This document shows positions 47,301 through 59,100 of a DNA stretch of 64,000 nucleotides, piece after piece; position 1 is the first letter of the stretch, and each line of letters starts with the position of its first letter. Below the pieces are notes generated by a model. It made no database searches. It was not told the DNA's origin and saw only the letters and a list, made by a program, of their open reading frames with translations. Made by a program: the position numbers and the translations under genes. Source of the stretch: Trichuris trichiura (Eukaryota; Nematoda; Enoplea; Trichinellida; Trichuridae); NCBI GenBank assembly GCA_037903355.1, contig JBAJFE010000026.1:6634001-6698000 (forward strand), read 5' to 3'.

Positions 47301-50300
47301 CGTTACCACTGGATGGGCTTGCATTTGACAAGATACTCTAAGGCTAAAATAAAAAATGTGCAGTATAGCATTAATGGATTTCTTCTGCAAACACTGGGTC
47401 TATCTCGTTTGCTAACTCCTCCATGGTAGCTAAATCGAACGTAAACTTCCGTCTTCCTACGCTTCAATTGGTCACATAATCAAGCAGTTGCCGCTTTCCA
47501 AGCTGACTACCATTCCAAGAATAAATAGCCTTTCGTTGGCTGTTCATCAGCAGTTCCCGTTTGCCAATTCGCAAATGTCGCCAATAGGCAATTGACCATC
47601 GTTGCAAGACAACCGGGTTAAATATTTAACCGAATCTGCATAATAAATCGTCCTCGCTAACCGTGTCTGTTCTCCGTTTTGGGAACAAAAACATTTGCAG
47701 GACGCCTTTCTGCCAGTAGTTGACAGTTTCAACTTAGGCTGGCGCCATCTGGCGACTTCCGGAGGGCTTGCCAGTGTTTTCCTCTGGCAGAATGCAGCGA
47801 CCGATGGAAAGATGGCCGACTGACCGCTGCTTTTGTCCATAGTTCACATTGCCACGCTGAAAGGGTTGCTTTCTCGGTCCTCGTAAGTTTTCTCCTTTTT
47901 TAAACTGGAACTGTTATCCGCCAGCACTTGTCACCTTATTAACTTACTGAGAACAAACTTTGTAGAAGGTAAAGTCTTTTTATATAAACGCATAAAGTTT
48001 CTTTACTATACACGGTTGAAGTCTGCCCGCGTCGATGCGAACGTTTGCTTTTGAACGAACTCAGCATGACTGAGAGCATGCCCAATGATCGGCGAAAGAG
48101 GAAAAATCCACTTCTTGTAAAAACGTTCTGCCGAATAAACATGTCTAACTGAAGCAATGAATTTTCGAAGATGAAATGTTCAAAGCCTCTGCCAGCAAGG
48201 ATAAACAATGGATTAATTGAAAACTTTTTCTTTGCCACAAATGAGCTATCCTCAGTGGGAAACCAAAAACAAATTTGCATAACTGATTTTAGCAATACAC
48301 GAACCACATGATGAATGATAGAAACGCTCGATAAGAGGAGGACATTTTTGAGCAGTTAGAGGCACTTGAAAGTCAGTTTAGATAGCTCTGTTCAGAAATA
48401 AAAGTTTGTATTTGCAAAGACTGTTAATTCTATACAATAACAAGACAATGCATATAGTAAGAGATGATAGGCCGACCGACTAGGCTTGGCGAGCAGAGTT
48501 TAAAGGGCGTTGGCTTAGATCAATGAGTTAATGATCTGTTTACATTTTTGGTGTCTACGCAAAAGCACACAGACCTGTTAAGCGGTTTAGGGTATGCTAA
48601 CGTTTAAGAGCTGAGCTTATGTTACAACTATAAGTTTCCATTGACAACGGGCAGCAAGTTTTTTGGCCATCGATTGAGCTGATTCCAAAAAATCGAATAC
48701 CTGGCCGACCGAGATGCGTCGGTGCATAACAAATAGGTTCCCGAGCAGTGCGCATCTCCCGGTAGCTTTCCTTGGTCGATGAGACAGAGTAGTCGGAGTG
48801 CCCACCCATTCGATTAGCGCACCACAACTTTCTTAACATATCCTATATTTTTCAATGCGCCGCCATTCTACCTTAGCAACCGTTCCGCCATGGTAGGAGT
48901 GAAAAATGGAACGAATTTGCTGGCTTGAAAGTGCAAACTAAAAGAAAGAGACTGAATTGTTCGCCTGCAGCTGCCGTTGATCCATCAGCTTTCCGGTACG
49001 TCAGTTGAAATGTTGCCGTGGGATTATATTCCTTGGACTTTATGGACGTTCAGCGATTAGTGTTGGCATCGGTTCTCTGCTTGCTGGTCGTTGACGTAAC
49101 GCAAAAATTGAGCTCCTTACGGGAACGTAGAAATTAAAATTCCAAAAAACGGGATCACTCGAAGGAAAAACCATTTGACCTTTTCCTGTATCCGTTTTTG
49201 CATATGGCCAATTTCGCTCCTTAATCAACGCCGTCGTAGTTGTACGCTTCCCTGTGGGACCATCGGCGCCGTAACAGCTCGTTCGGAATAAATTTTATCC
49301 GACTCTGTGGATTCTCTTTGCTTCAGAACAACCAATTAGGTTAAGCTGGCTCAGACAACTTGGTGACAATAGTCCACGCTATTACTTAAAAATTGAATTA
49401 GTTTCTTTCGTTTATTCAATTTGTTTTCTTTTTTATTTTTCCGTCGCAATCTGACTGCAATTACGTTTCAACCGAATGGTGACCTTTACCCTTTGAGGAC
49501 GCTCTGAATTGCTTTTTTCCATTGTCTTTCTTTCTTTGGCGGCCGTCAGCAGGTTGCAGTTTGGGTGTTAACCTTTCACCACGGTTCCTCAAAATGAAAA
49601 GCATTCGAGACGAGAAATCAAGGCGGCTATCGATTGAAAACGCATGGGAAATTCATTAACTCGACAGACAATTCGAAATACAATTACCCCATCTGATTTC
49701 TACTTATTCTTTTCAGGCAGAGAAGGCGAGTTAAGCTATTTTGACGTGCATGGCTATCATCTCTATTGAGCTTTAGCGAGCCTTAATACGCTTCTTGACA
49801 GCTTAGGTGGGTCGAGCAATTGCTTAAGACATTCCACTTTAGTATACTGCTACTTAGTCTATGTATAAACTCGCCCGTAACCATTGTATTAACAAAATGC
49901 AGTTAGGTACATGTAGCACTTGCATTGAAGCGCTGATAAACATCAGTCGAGTGCAAAGTGAATATTAATGTCAACTTTTCGATACTGAGTTGTAGCGTGA
50001 AGCGAATTGCCGCCCTATGTCTCAGCGCCTAACCGTCAGCCCGGTTTTGCTCAGGTTAGACGCCTATTTTGCATCCAGGATAATTGGAGACAAAAAAAAA
50101 GTTCCATCGTCTTTTCTCAGAAAGACTTCGCGCCAAAACGCCTACCTGACTAGTAGAGATGGCAGTGCTTTAAAACGTCCCATCGGCGATTAGTAAACAC
50201 TGATCTTCGCGTAACCATGTTGCACCGCTGCTCTTGTACGCAAGTAAATGGGTCATTTATTTTTTTAAAAATCACTTTACTAAACATTTTAGCATTAAAT

Positions 50301-50978
50301 GTCAGGATAATTTGCATAACTTGCTTGGATAATCGAATTTTCAATGTAACCTTAGCTTACTGATAAAGGAGATCATTGAACGCGGTTCTATAAGATGTTT
50401 AAACATGGCTAATATGTTGTTGGGAAACTGATCAAAAAATTTAATATCCATTGCCTGTTGTTAGCTAAGTTTTGCTGATTGCTTTAATCCAACAGCCGGC
50501 TGTTGGGCTAAGGCGCATCCTCTGGAGACGAACAGTTTGACCATGATTAAATTTTTCTATGCACAGTGTTGCTCCCACCGACTTGCTTCTGTGCTTATCC
50601 TATCTTTTTGACAAGAAAAATATTTCAGGATGAACATCTTCACGCAATCGTTCTTTGAAGGCTGTTTACAGAAAAATTAGTGGCACTACTGTGCATCTAC
50701 AGGTAATTCCTAGTAACGCAGTCAAATATTTTTGCCAGTTGGATTTAAAAGTTGAAAAACCTGCCAAGAATTACCATATCTGAATCACTGATATTTTGAA
50801 TGTAAAAAAGAAGTGCTGCAGCATTAGAATAACTTCCTGAAGCAGGAAACGGCCGTTCTTCATATTGTCGGCTGATGCAACAGTCTGTCAAGCCGACTTT
50901 TCTTTGGTCACTTGACCATTGGACGATAATATAGTGTGTTGCCGCTTTGGTCACTGACACGGAAAAGAACTTCATTAA
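44340..50978. other. Unresolved 6.6-kb interval
   Basis: No gene called. The minus strand between 45.3 and 49.3 kb has several open stretches (45372-45749, 47547-47840, 48597-48839, 49040-49228) with Cys-, Gly- and Gln-rich fragments such as CNDGQLPIGDIC and DGQKTCCP. They could be exons of a secreted Cys-rich protein or relics of one, but frames and splice sites did not join convincingly. Confidence 0.3.
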
Positions 50979-52076
50979 ATGCAAAATAACAGCACCACTG
51001 ATCTGATGGCGCTGGAGCTGTGGCGCCAGAATGCCTACAGTATTACGGTGCCCGTTTTTGTCGCCCTATGCACGGTCGTAATGGTGGCCAACTTGCTGGT
51101 ACTAATAACGTTACGATGGCTTAAAACAAAATTGACGCCCACTTTGCGACTAACGGTTAGCTTGGCGGTTTCGGACGTTTGGACAAGCACAGTAGTCGCC
51201 TTCAGCATGGTATACAATAGCTATTTGGCTGTGGTATATGACGTACCGGTGAGTGCATGCGTAGCCCTGACTTTCGAGGGTATTCGAACGGGCGGTTTGT
51301 TGACCGGCTGCTTGCATTTGCTGGCCTTGTCGGCCAACCATTACTTGCTTATAGTGAAACCTTTTCTGTATTCAAAAATACTGACAACCGGTCATACGAT
51401 TGTAGTTATAGTGCTTTTATGGTTGGTTCCGCCCTGCGCACTGCTCACATTTTTCGCCTCTCTTGAAGGGGAAGGCTACAGGTCGATGGATGGCAGCTGT
51501 TTGAACGTGGCTTTTTTCCACAAACTCCAATTTCGATTGGTTATCTTTTTGCTGATTTGTTTGCTCCTTGTGGTCATGTCCGTTTTGTATCTGTTAATGC
51601 TGATCACGCTGAATCAAATGGAAAAGCGATTCAACAGCGTGCGAAAGTCGGGTCCCTGCAGTCAGCTACAGCAGCTGACCAAAAAGAGAAAGGTGCTTAT
51701 AACTAGTTTGCTCATATGGGGCACCTTTATTTTGGGTTGGATACCGAGCAGCGTTATTTTCGTGCTCACTTGCGCTACTTGTCCGTTTCCCTATTCGGAA
51801 TCATCCACGCTGGCCATAGTATTCGCCACTAGCGTATTGGCCAATTTTTGCATACTGGTTAAGAGTCTAATCAATCCAGTAATCTATGCGGTACGGATTC
51901 CTGAAATTCGTGGTGTTCTACTTCACATATTTGGTCGGCAGCGTAGCGATTCCAAAACTGATGAACAAATCAAACGGCAGCAGAACAACGGTGAGGAACG
52001 TTACAGCTTGTTGGATATGGAGATGCGCTCTAGTCGGAACAGGCCAAGGCCTTCGTTGAGGCCATCAGAGGAATAG
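50979..52076 (+). CDS. Rhodopsin-class (family A) GPCR, orphan, intronless
   Basis: Seven-helix plasma-membrane receptor of 365 residues in one exon; an in-frame TAA lies directly before the ATG, so the start is secure. Class A landmarks: Asn38 in TM1 (MVANLLVL), LAVSD with Asp66 in TM2, Cys94 at the top of TM3 paired with Cys174 in loop 2, GWIP (254-256) in TM6 and NPVIY (299-303) in TM7. The DRY motif is NHY (120-122). There is an N-glycosylation site at residue 4 (NST), a long third loop with basic KKRKV before TM6, and a Ser/Arg-rich tail. Ligand unknown; peptide or amine receptor are both possible. It is the only intronless gene in the window. Confidence 0.9.
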   Translation: MQNNSTTDLMALELWRQNAYSITVPVFVALCTVVMVANLLVLITLRWLKTKLTPTLRLTVSLAVSDVWTSTVVAFSMVYNSYLAVVYDVPVSACVALTFEGIRTGGLLTGCLHLLALSANHYLLIVKPFLYSKILTTGHTIVVIVLLWLVPPCALLTFFASLEGEGYRSMDGSCLNVAFFHKLQFRLVIFLLICLLLVVMSVLYLLMLITLNQMEKRFNSVRKSGPCSQLQQLTKKRKVLITSLLIWGTFILGWIPSSVIFVLTCATCPFPYSESSTLAIVFATSVLANFCILVKSLINPVIYAVRIPEIRGVLLHIFGRQRSDSKTDEQIKRQQNNGEERYSLLDMEMRSSRNRPRPSLRPSEE

Positions 52077-55000
52077 CATAGCCTGCATGTTGCAATGAAA
52101 AAGACCCATTGGATTCACTGAACCTGCACTTCCGCTTGCGTTCGCTGTTAAATTTTTAGGCATCTTTTTTCAACTGCTTTGCGCCTTCACTATCCGTTGA
52201 ATTGTCTGCTCATCCACCTACTCTCCACGCGAGATCGTTGCATAAGCAACGAATGTGTTAAGAAAAATCGCATCTTCGAGAAGTGTCTTTTCCGCGCGCG
52301 CGCGCACATTTCTGCTACCCAATTAGCTCTGTGAGCTTTAAAGTTTCACTGAGCTTTTGCAGTTTGCATATTCTAAAACTACCATCTTTATTTTCTGCAG
52401 TCAGGCGCCCAAGCGTAAGTTACAAAAGCTTTAGATGATGCGAGGTCATCAAAGCATTTGTGCCCTGATAAATATACTTCCAGACGTCCAGTGACTATTA
52501 CGCGCTAAATTTCAGGTAAACTAATATTCCATAGTGCGTTGCGTACATTCCGTTTTAGGGAACGTAGCACCTGTTCCTTTTGAAACCCGCTTAAAATGTT
52601 GATACATTTCACGCTTTATTGCAAGTCAATGAAACATGAGATGTGCAGCCGCAGATGGCTGACTAGCTGTCAATTTCTGCACCTTGAAAGCTTTGCTTAG
52701 AACCGCCCTGATTATTACAGACTGCGGAGGTGGGAAATACTCCCGCCTTCCATTCCCTATTCACCAGGTGAGGCGAAATTTCGAAATAAGAAGTGGAACT
52801 GCTGCCTTGCGCCGCCTAGATGCGTTGCCAGTTTGGAAGTTTGATGCTTGCTTCGATTGGTCTATTGTAACCTTGATTTCTACGGCCCATTAAACTCTTT
52901 GTGCGATTTAATATCCCTTGCAAAAGTACAGTAGACTTGTTTTTCATTTTAATAATGAGCGGTAAACATAAGTTGTCATGTTTGGCTCACTTGACTTTCC
53001 AAGTAGCAGCGGAGTTCATAATGCCAGCTGAAGCCGCTGTAAAGCGGTGGAGTAGCATAAATTCAAGCGGCATTGCTACACAGTGCTACTAAAGCTTTTA
53101 ACTCCGTTTGGAAAATTCTTGATCAGCTAAATGTGCTGCACTTGTACGAGTGCCATTATTCACTCAGACGCCCAACGTTGGGTACATCTTTCTCACAAAG
53201 CTTTGACTCTTGGAAAGGAACAACAAAAAGGCAAGGCAAGCACAACGATTGGCCGTGGCCTGCAGAGCAGCGGTCAGCATTGCTTAACTTTGTTATGACC
53301 GTGCGAAGTATATGCCATTAGCAATCTCCTTCTTTAAATAGACATAGTCGACGGCGGGAAGCCTAAAGTGCGTGTGACTTGTTGGGGCGGTGAATTGATC
53401 AATAAATAAAGCTACAGCAAATTCGGATGATTGATTGGGCGTTGACGTGCCGTTCGATTTTCAGCTTCAAACATGGCGCTTCCTGTTTTCAATGTTACTA
53501 AAACGACGGAAATGTTTTTCTTCAGACATTATCTGAGGCTTCTCAGTTCCCATCTCGCATGACCATGCAATGATTGGCTGACTATCATTTTGTGCCCACT
53601 ATGGCTTTCGGTAGTGAGTATACGCGACAATTTGCTGCAGTCGTAGTTACACTGCTCCGCGCCAGCAAATTCAGCCAATCTAATGCGTATACATTTTCGA
53701 TTAAGTTCCTTCGTTCAGTAACTTGATTTTTATTGAATGAAATTATGACGAACAACCATAAGCATCAAACATGAATGCATTTTGCTCGTTTTCATGTGGA
53801 AAAATATCCAAATGGCCTTGCAGAAGCTTGCTTTGTTAGTAATATTGTTCAATCATGGCTGCGCAGAAAGATGAAGTGTACATTGTAAAAATTAACCGTA
53901 TAATCTTGACATCTGACGCAGCCAGCGATCGAGAGGCTTATTTGCTACTATAGCATTTTCGTTTATTTGGCATATCTCGACGCCCATCAAATAACGTACC
54001 TACACAAACATGATGACCTTCTGTTTGTTTAAATATCGTTCGCTCTAATAGATGCTTTTCTAAACATATAATGAAGCTTTTATCAGAACCCAGCTGAAAA
54101 TAAGCCTTCTACAAGCGAGTAAGAATTTTTGCTGTCTTATGTTCCACAAAACATACGCGTAAAGGTTAAAATTCCAGTCGTTTGCCTGAGCAATTGTTTC
54201 GTCATATCCTTAAGAGCACAGTGGTGGTGGTCAAAATTCTGAAATGTCGGAATCCCGAATAAGTCGAAAATGCATTTTAAGGGGTCGCCCCGGGCTAATT
54301 CTGCTTTCGCAGCTGCTCAATAAATAAGGGATACGTACGAACTGTAATGATTTTTTCATGGGCAGCAGCCAGAGTTGCGAGAGCCAACTTGACGTGGTCA
54401 TATTTTTCTACCTGTTGCGGTTCTGTGCCCTCATTTAGGCGTCGAGTTTCCGTCCCAGAAGACTAGTACAACCTAAAGTACATCGCTGGTCTAAACCCAT
54501 ATCCAGACCCCTTTGAAGCAGAGCATCCAATAATGTAGTTCCTATAAACGCATATGCAACACACACATGTATAAATACAGCTGCACTGCATACGCGTGTA
54601 CAGGTTTAGAGTTAGGCTTAAGCTTAGTTTGGCAGAGCGAACAGAACAGTAACGGCTAGGTGAAATCCTACTGGATACATCAAGCTGGGCATGGAAGGTA
54701 GGGCTGCCCCCAAAAAATCACCTTATGGTTCAGATGTAACCCTTATTTTGTGGGTGAAGGTGACCCTTTACGAAGTAGCGTCTGCCACCCGTTCAGGAAC
54801 TTTATAATCTACCTTTCATTATTAAGAATTCCACCCTCTAAAGTAATTGGTCTGACTAATGATGTGCCAGCATACACTCTGCCATTTTTTCATGCGTTGA
54901 AGACTGGAACCGGCGTTTCCCGAAAGCTTCGCCAAATAAACTTTTAAGGGGTAGCACCTCCATATCACCATTATGTTCTTTCACACACCCGTTAGAAGGT

Positions 55001-55770
55001 GCTTCATTTTCAATGCACATTTTATTATCTAACTAGAAGCATAAACGTTGCAATAGCTTTGAGCCACACTTAACATAATAGAGGCATGTCGGTGAGCGAA
55101 ACAGAATAAATGCTACCTGATGATGGATAGCATCTTCAACCTGAGATAATAATTGAGGGGATAGGTCTTACCAAGCAAAAAGTTGTCCCAACAGACGGGT
55201 AACGGCTAAACCAGTCTACTAGACAAAAGATAAGCGCGAATTTACAATCGTTTCAAGCGGGAAGCAATTAGCGACCGTGTAATCCTGGACATGTATGATT
55301 TTCAGGTTAAGCATTTTCATCTTCATCTGCGCACGTCTAACTGTGAACAGGAAAATTTAAAGCTACAAATAATTTTAACAGTTTTCAATTTTGAAAAAAC
55401 TGACTAAGGAGACAGTTTAAAAAAATCGCAAAGCTCAAAAACCAGATTGTTCATAGTTCTGAATTTTCAAACTTTTGCACTGTAAGGCTGAAAAAATGTT
55501 GTCAATATGTTGACTGTTCATGATTTTAAAGCTTCTAGACTTTGCTTTCGTGATTCTAAATGCAACCCGTTCAAAACTTGCGTGGAAGCTTTGACATGTT
55601 AAAAAACGAGCACAAAGAAAACATATCGAAAGCCTACAACCTGTGCGCCTACCGCAACAGCAACCCAACAAATTTATGCTGAGCTACAAATGAGTTTTGG
55701 AGTAAGTGTAACCCGTCATATTTGCCGGTTTTGTTAGACGCGATTCCTCTGATTTTCCCCTAAAGAAAAG
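52077..55770. other. Gene-poor interval
   Basis: No gene recognised. A (GC)n-like run, GCGCGCGCGC, occurs near 52297. A short ATG-started frame at 55560-55679 (plus, 39 codons) looks coding but could not be joined to 55771. Confidence 0.4.
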
Positions 55771-55944
55771 CAGAAGAAAAGGCTACTATCTCCCGTACGT
55801 CCTCCTTTGGGAAGCATTTACAGTTTGGCGAAGCAGAATTTGCACAACGCAATTCCCAGCTGTAAGTATGTATCCATACCTGATCATATTTTTTCCGTTG
55901 TAACGTCTTTAACAGCTTTTCACTGCTTTTTGCCTATTTTTTGA
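55771..55944 (+). CDS. Possible last two exons of an unidentified gene
   Basis: Segments 55771-55861 and 55916-55944 join over a 54-bp GTAAGT..ACAG intron with matching phase and end at TGA. The encoded end (KKRLLSPVRPPLGSIYSLAK) is protein-like but not recognised. It lies beyond the 3' end of the HD gene on the opposite strand, so the two would converge. Confidence 0.35.
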   Translation, partial: QKKRLLSPVRPPLGSIYSLAKQNLHNAIPSCKYVSIPDHIFSVVTSLTAFHCFLPIF

Positions 55945-56176
55945 ATATATAGCAGAATAGCATTTTCAGCGGGCATAAAATGGATGCAGGATGAAGGTAT
56001 TTTAATGAGCTCTGTTTTCTTTTAACCGCGGTCATGCATTTACGAAGTGAAAGCAGCATAATTCACGGCTTCTTTCAAGCTTACGGACAAACAAGCGTAT
56101 TTGAAAAGAAGCAAAGCAGCAAGAATTAAATGTTGGCAAGAGATCAGAAGCGGAAGGCAGCTTGATAGATCAGCCG

Positions 56177-59100
56177 CTATTTTTCCGTAAGCAGTTCTTC
56201 GATTTCTTTTTGCACGTTTTCTCTTGACTGCTTTTCAAACAATTCACGGAAGAAGTTCGTGCGAAATATGTTTGGTATCAAAAGGAGTGTCTTCAGAAGC
56301 TGCAAAAACGTTAAAATTTCATATCTATTTACCATCCTTTCTTGTGTAAACAGCTACGTTATCATGTTCCCATAGTACTAATTAAAACCAACGAATTATG
56401 TGAGGTCATGTTTTAAGGTATTTCGCAGCAACTGAGAAGTCGGAAATCTGGACAACGCTGTTACAATTACCTTCAGCCGTTGTGCTCGGTACGCATCGTT
56501 GTTCAAGTGGCAACATTCTAGTCTTAAGTTCCTTTTGTATTCTTCGTACTCTAAACAAAAAGCAATATATCATACAATTTGGAATGACAAGCTATAACAA
56601 GCTGACATTTCAAACGTTTTAAAAATTCAACTAAAGAAATACCTAATATCGATTTTCTGCAGATATGTTGACTTGTGTAAGCATGCATATGCAATTGTGA
56701 CCTGAACACCGGTGAATAAATACGCAAGTTATATTTTAAATCATCGAATATTTTTCTTGTGATAATGGCATTCATATTAAGTGTGTATAGCATGATGAAT
56801 CATTAATATAGTGCCATTTCGATTATGTGAAGAACTCTTATCGAGTGGTAGCTCATAGAATCGAGAGTGTGTTTAGTTATCATTTTGGTTCATGCGAACA
56901 GCACCCTTTCCGCTTCTTAAAACTTAGAAATTCATTTGACCTTACGTACGGAGTACTCTGCTTTTCTTATGAGCTTTTTCAAACAATTCAGAGTGACCTC
57001 TCTCTACTTCTGCGTAATAGAGACTGTGTTGGCACGGACCCTATATTTTTTTTACTTGAAAAGCTGTCTGATTTTTCTCTCTTCAAAGACCTTCTCCCTC
57101 AACGCCGATGCCGCAAGCATCCTTTTGCGGTCTTCCTCTAGGTTAGGAGACTTAGTTTATGAGTAAACCGAGCATGAGGTGCAAAAATTTATTAGACTTA
57201 TTTTCAACAAGTATCAGGACACTGAGGGACCACACTGTTGTGATAACCGCACGTAAAGAAAAAAAGAGATTTTTTTACTGAGTCTACACCCGCAGATCAC
57301 ACATTGGCTCCAAACTGAAGCTGCAACAACAACTGCGGCAGTAAAACACGCTTTAACCAAAGCAAAGGTATGTCCTTGTCGAGCTTATCTGTTCTCCTTT
57401 TCTCGCTGAAAAATAGAAATACCGGTTTTGCTCCCGCGCGATAGGCTATATCACGTAGCGTACATTGCCGAAGAAGACTCTCCAAAAGATCGATTAGCTC
57501 CCGCTGCTTTGATTTGTTCGCCATGCATATAACTGCAGCGGAAAATGAAGCAGTATTAATACAATGGGATAACAAATGATGCTGAGGTTCCGGCCGTTGT
57601 TTCCCGCTGTATATGAGCATATATGACTTGGAATCAAGTAGTCGTCTGTCTGCTTGAAAGAACAGCAGCACTTCTGCAAAAGATTAGCGAAAGTGAGTGC
57701 CTACAACTGTAACGTCGTTTGTTCACCCAATATGCTTATTGTTTTTCTCGTCCAGTTCATTAAAATGCGGCTTTATTGGGCAAACTTCTTATTCATTATA
57801 ACCATTATGAATTAACGCCCTTCGTCTAACACGTGGGCATCTGCGTATTCGAAAATGAACAAAAGTTCCATCTATGAGAGTATTTTTTCGTATTGAAGGC
57901 GCATATTCGAAATTAAATGTTATTGCGTCGGGACCATCTTTTAGTATTTATGTGATCAAAACACTAAACGGTCGAGGGGAGGGGGGTTATAATCATAAAA
58001 ATTTGAATCCCGAACGGGTGGAATCCTACCGTGGACGGTTGCCCTGTGGCACTTTTCTACTTACAGCTGCTAAGTAAGAAATGCATTTGAGTTGTAAAGG
58101 TACTTTTGGATTACAGAGCTCATGCTTTTTGGCTCTAGTAGGGCACCTTCGAGTCACCGTTGGTTGACTTTATTTTTCTTCACCATCATAAGCCTTATTA
58201 TCATCTCCAAACCCTTTCTCGTATTGTCTAAGAACTTTCGGCCATTATTGATTTCACTGGCAGGATGGGTACACAGAAAGGCTTAGGTTCAGGCATGCGA
58301 TTAAGGATATTGTCTTAGCAATCGAAAAGCTGAGCCAAAAGTTATGATCTGACTTTGAAAGACAGAGTTCGGATACACCGAAATTCCATTATTTAGGAAA
58401 TTATGGGCCAGGATTTCGAATTACATCGTCAGAATTTTGACTCATTCAGACCTATTCCAGACTCATTCCTCTTTGACTTAGGCACATTCCACACTTTGAA
58501 TCCGCAGGACGTCATTCCATTTAAGATTTCGACCTTTCAAAATTTCCACTTTCACGCAGTAAGTTTTATGAAAAAATGCAGCTTTGAAGTTGCAAAAAAT
58601 CGTTTTCTGAGAAATACCATTCATTGTTTTTCTGGAATGACCCTTCTGAGATTTCGATACACTTGAAAACGGAAGCGCTTACTATTTTTCTTCTCTCAAT
58701 ATGGAAGTAATTCAATGAATAACAACAGCAAGTCTGCTGCCAAATCAAATCTCAGCTCATAATTAAAATAATAAACGCACATAACTTCTCAGTTCTCTCT
58801 GTGTCAAAGCAGATGGATAGTTTTATGACAGAAACCAATGTACGTCAGTATGTGCCTTTAGAAAAGCGTCAGAGTGCATTTATTAAATTTTAGATAATAC
58901 CTGCCAGCAATCTGCTAAATTAAAATCCCATATTAAGATGAGTTCCTAATTACGAAACTGCTTAGTGCTAACTAAAATATAAAACCATGATAATCACTTT
59001 CATGGTATGACAAAACGGAAATCACACTTCTGGATAAGAGTGCGACAGCTTTCAAGTCCGTTGTCTGTTTCGTTTACTTCAATCCTTTATGTTTATTGAT

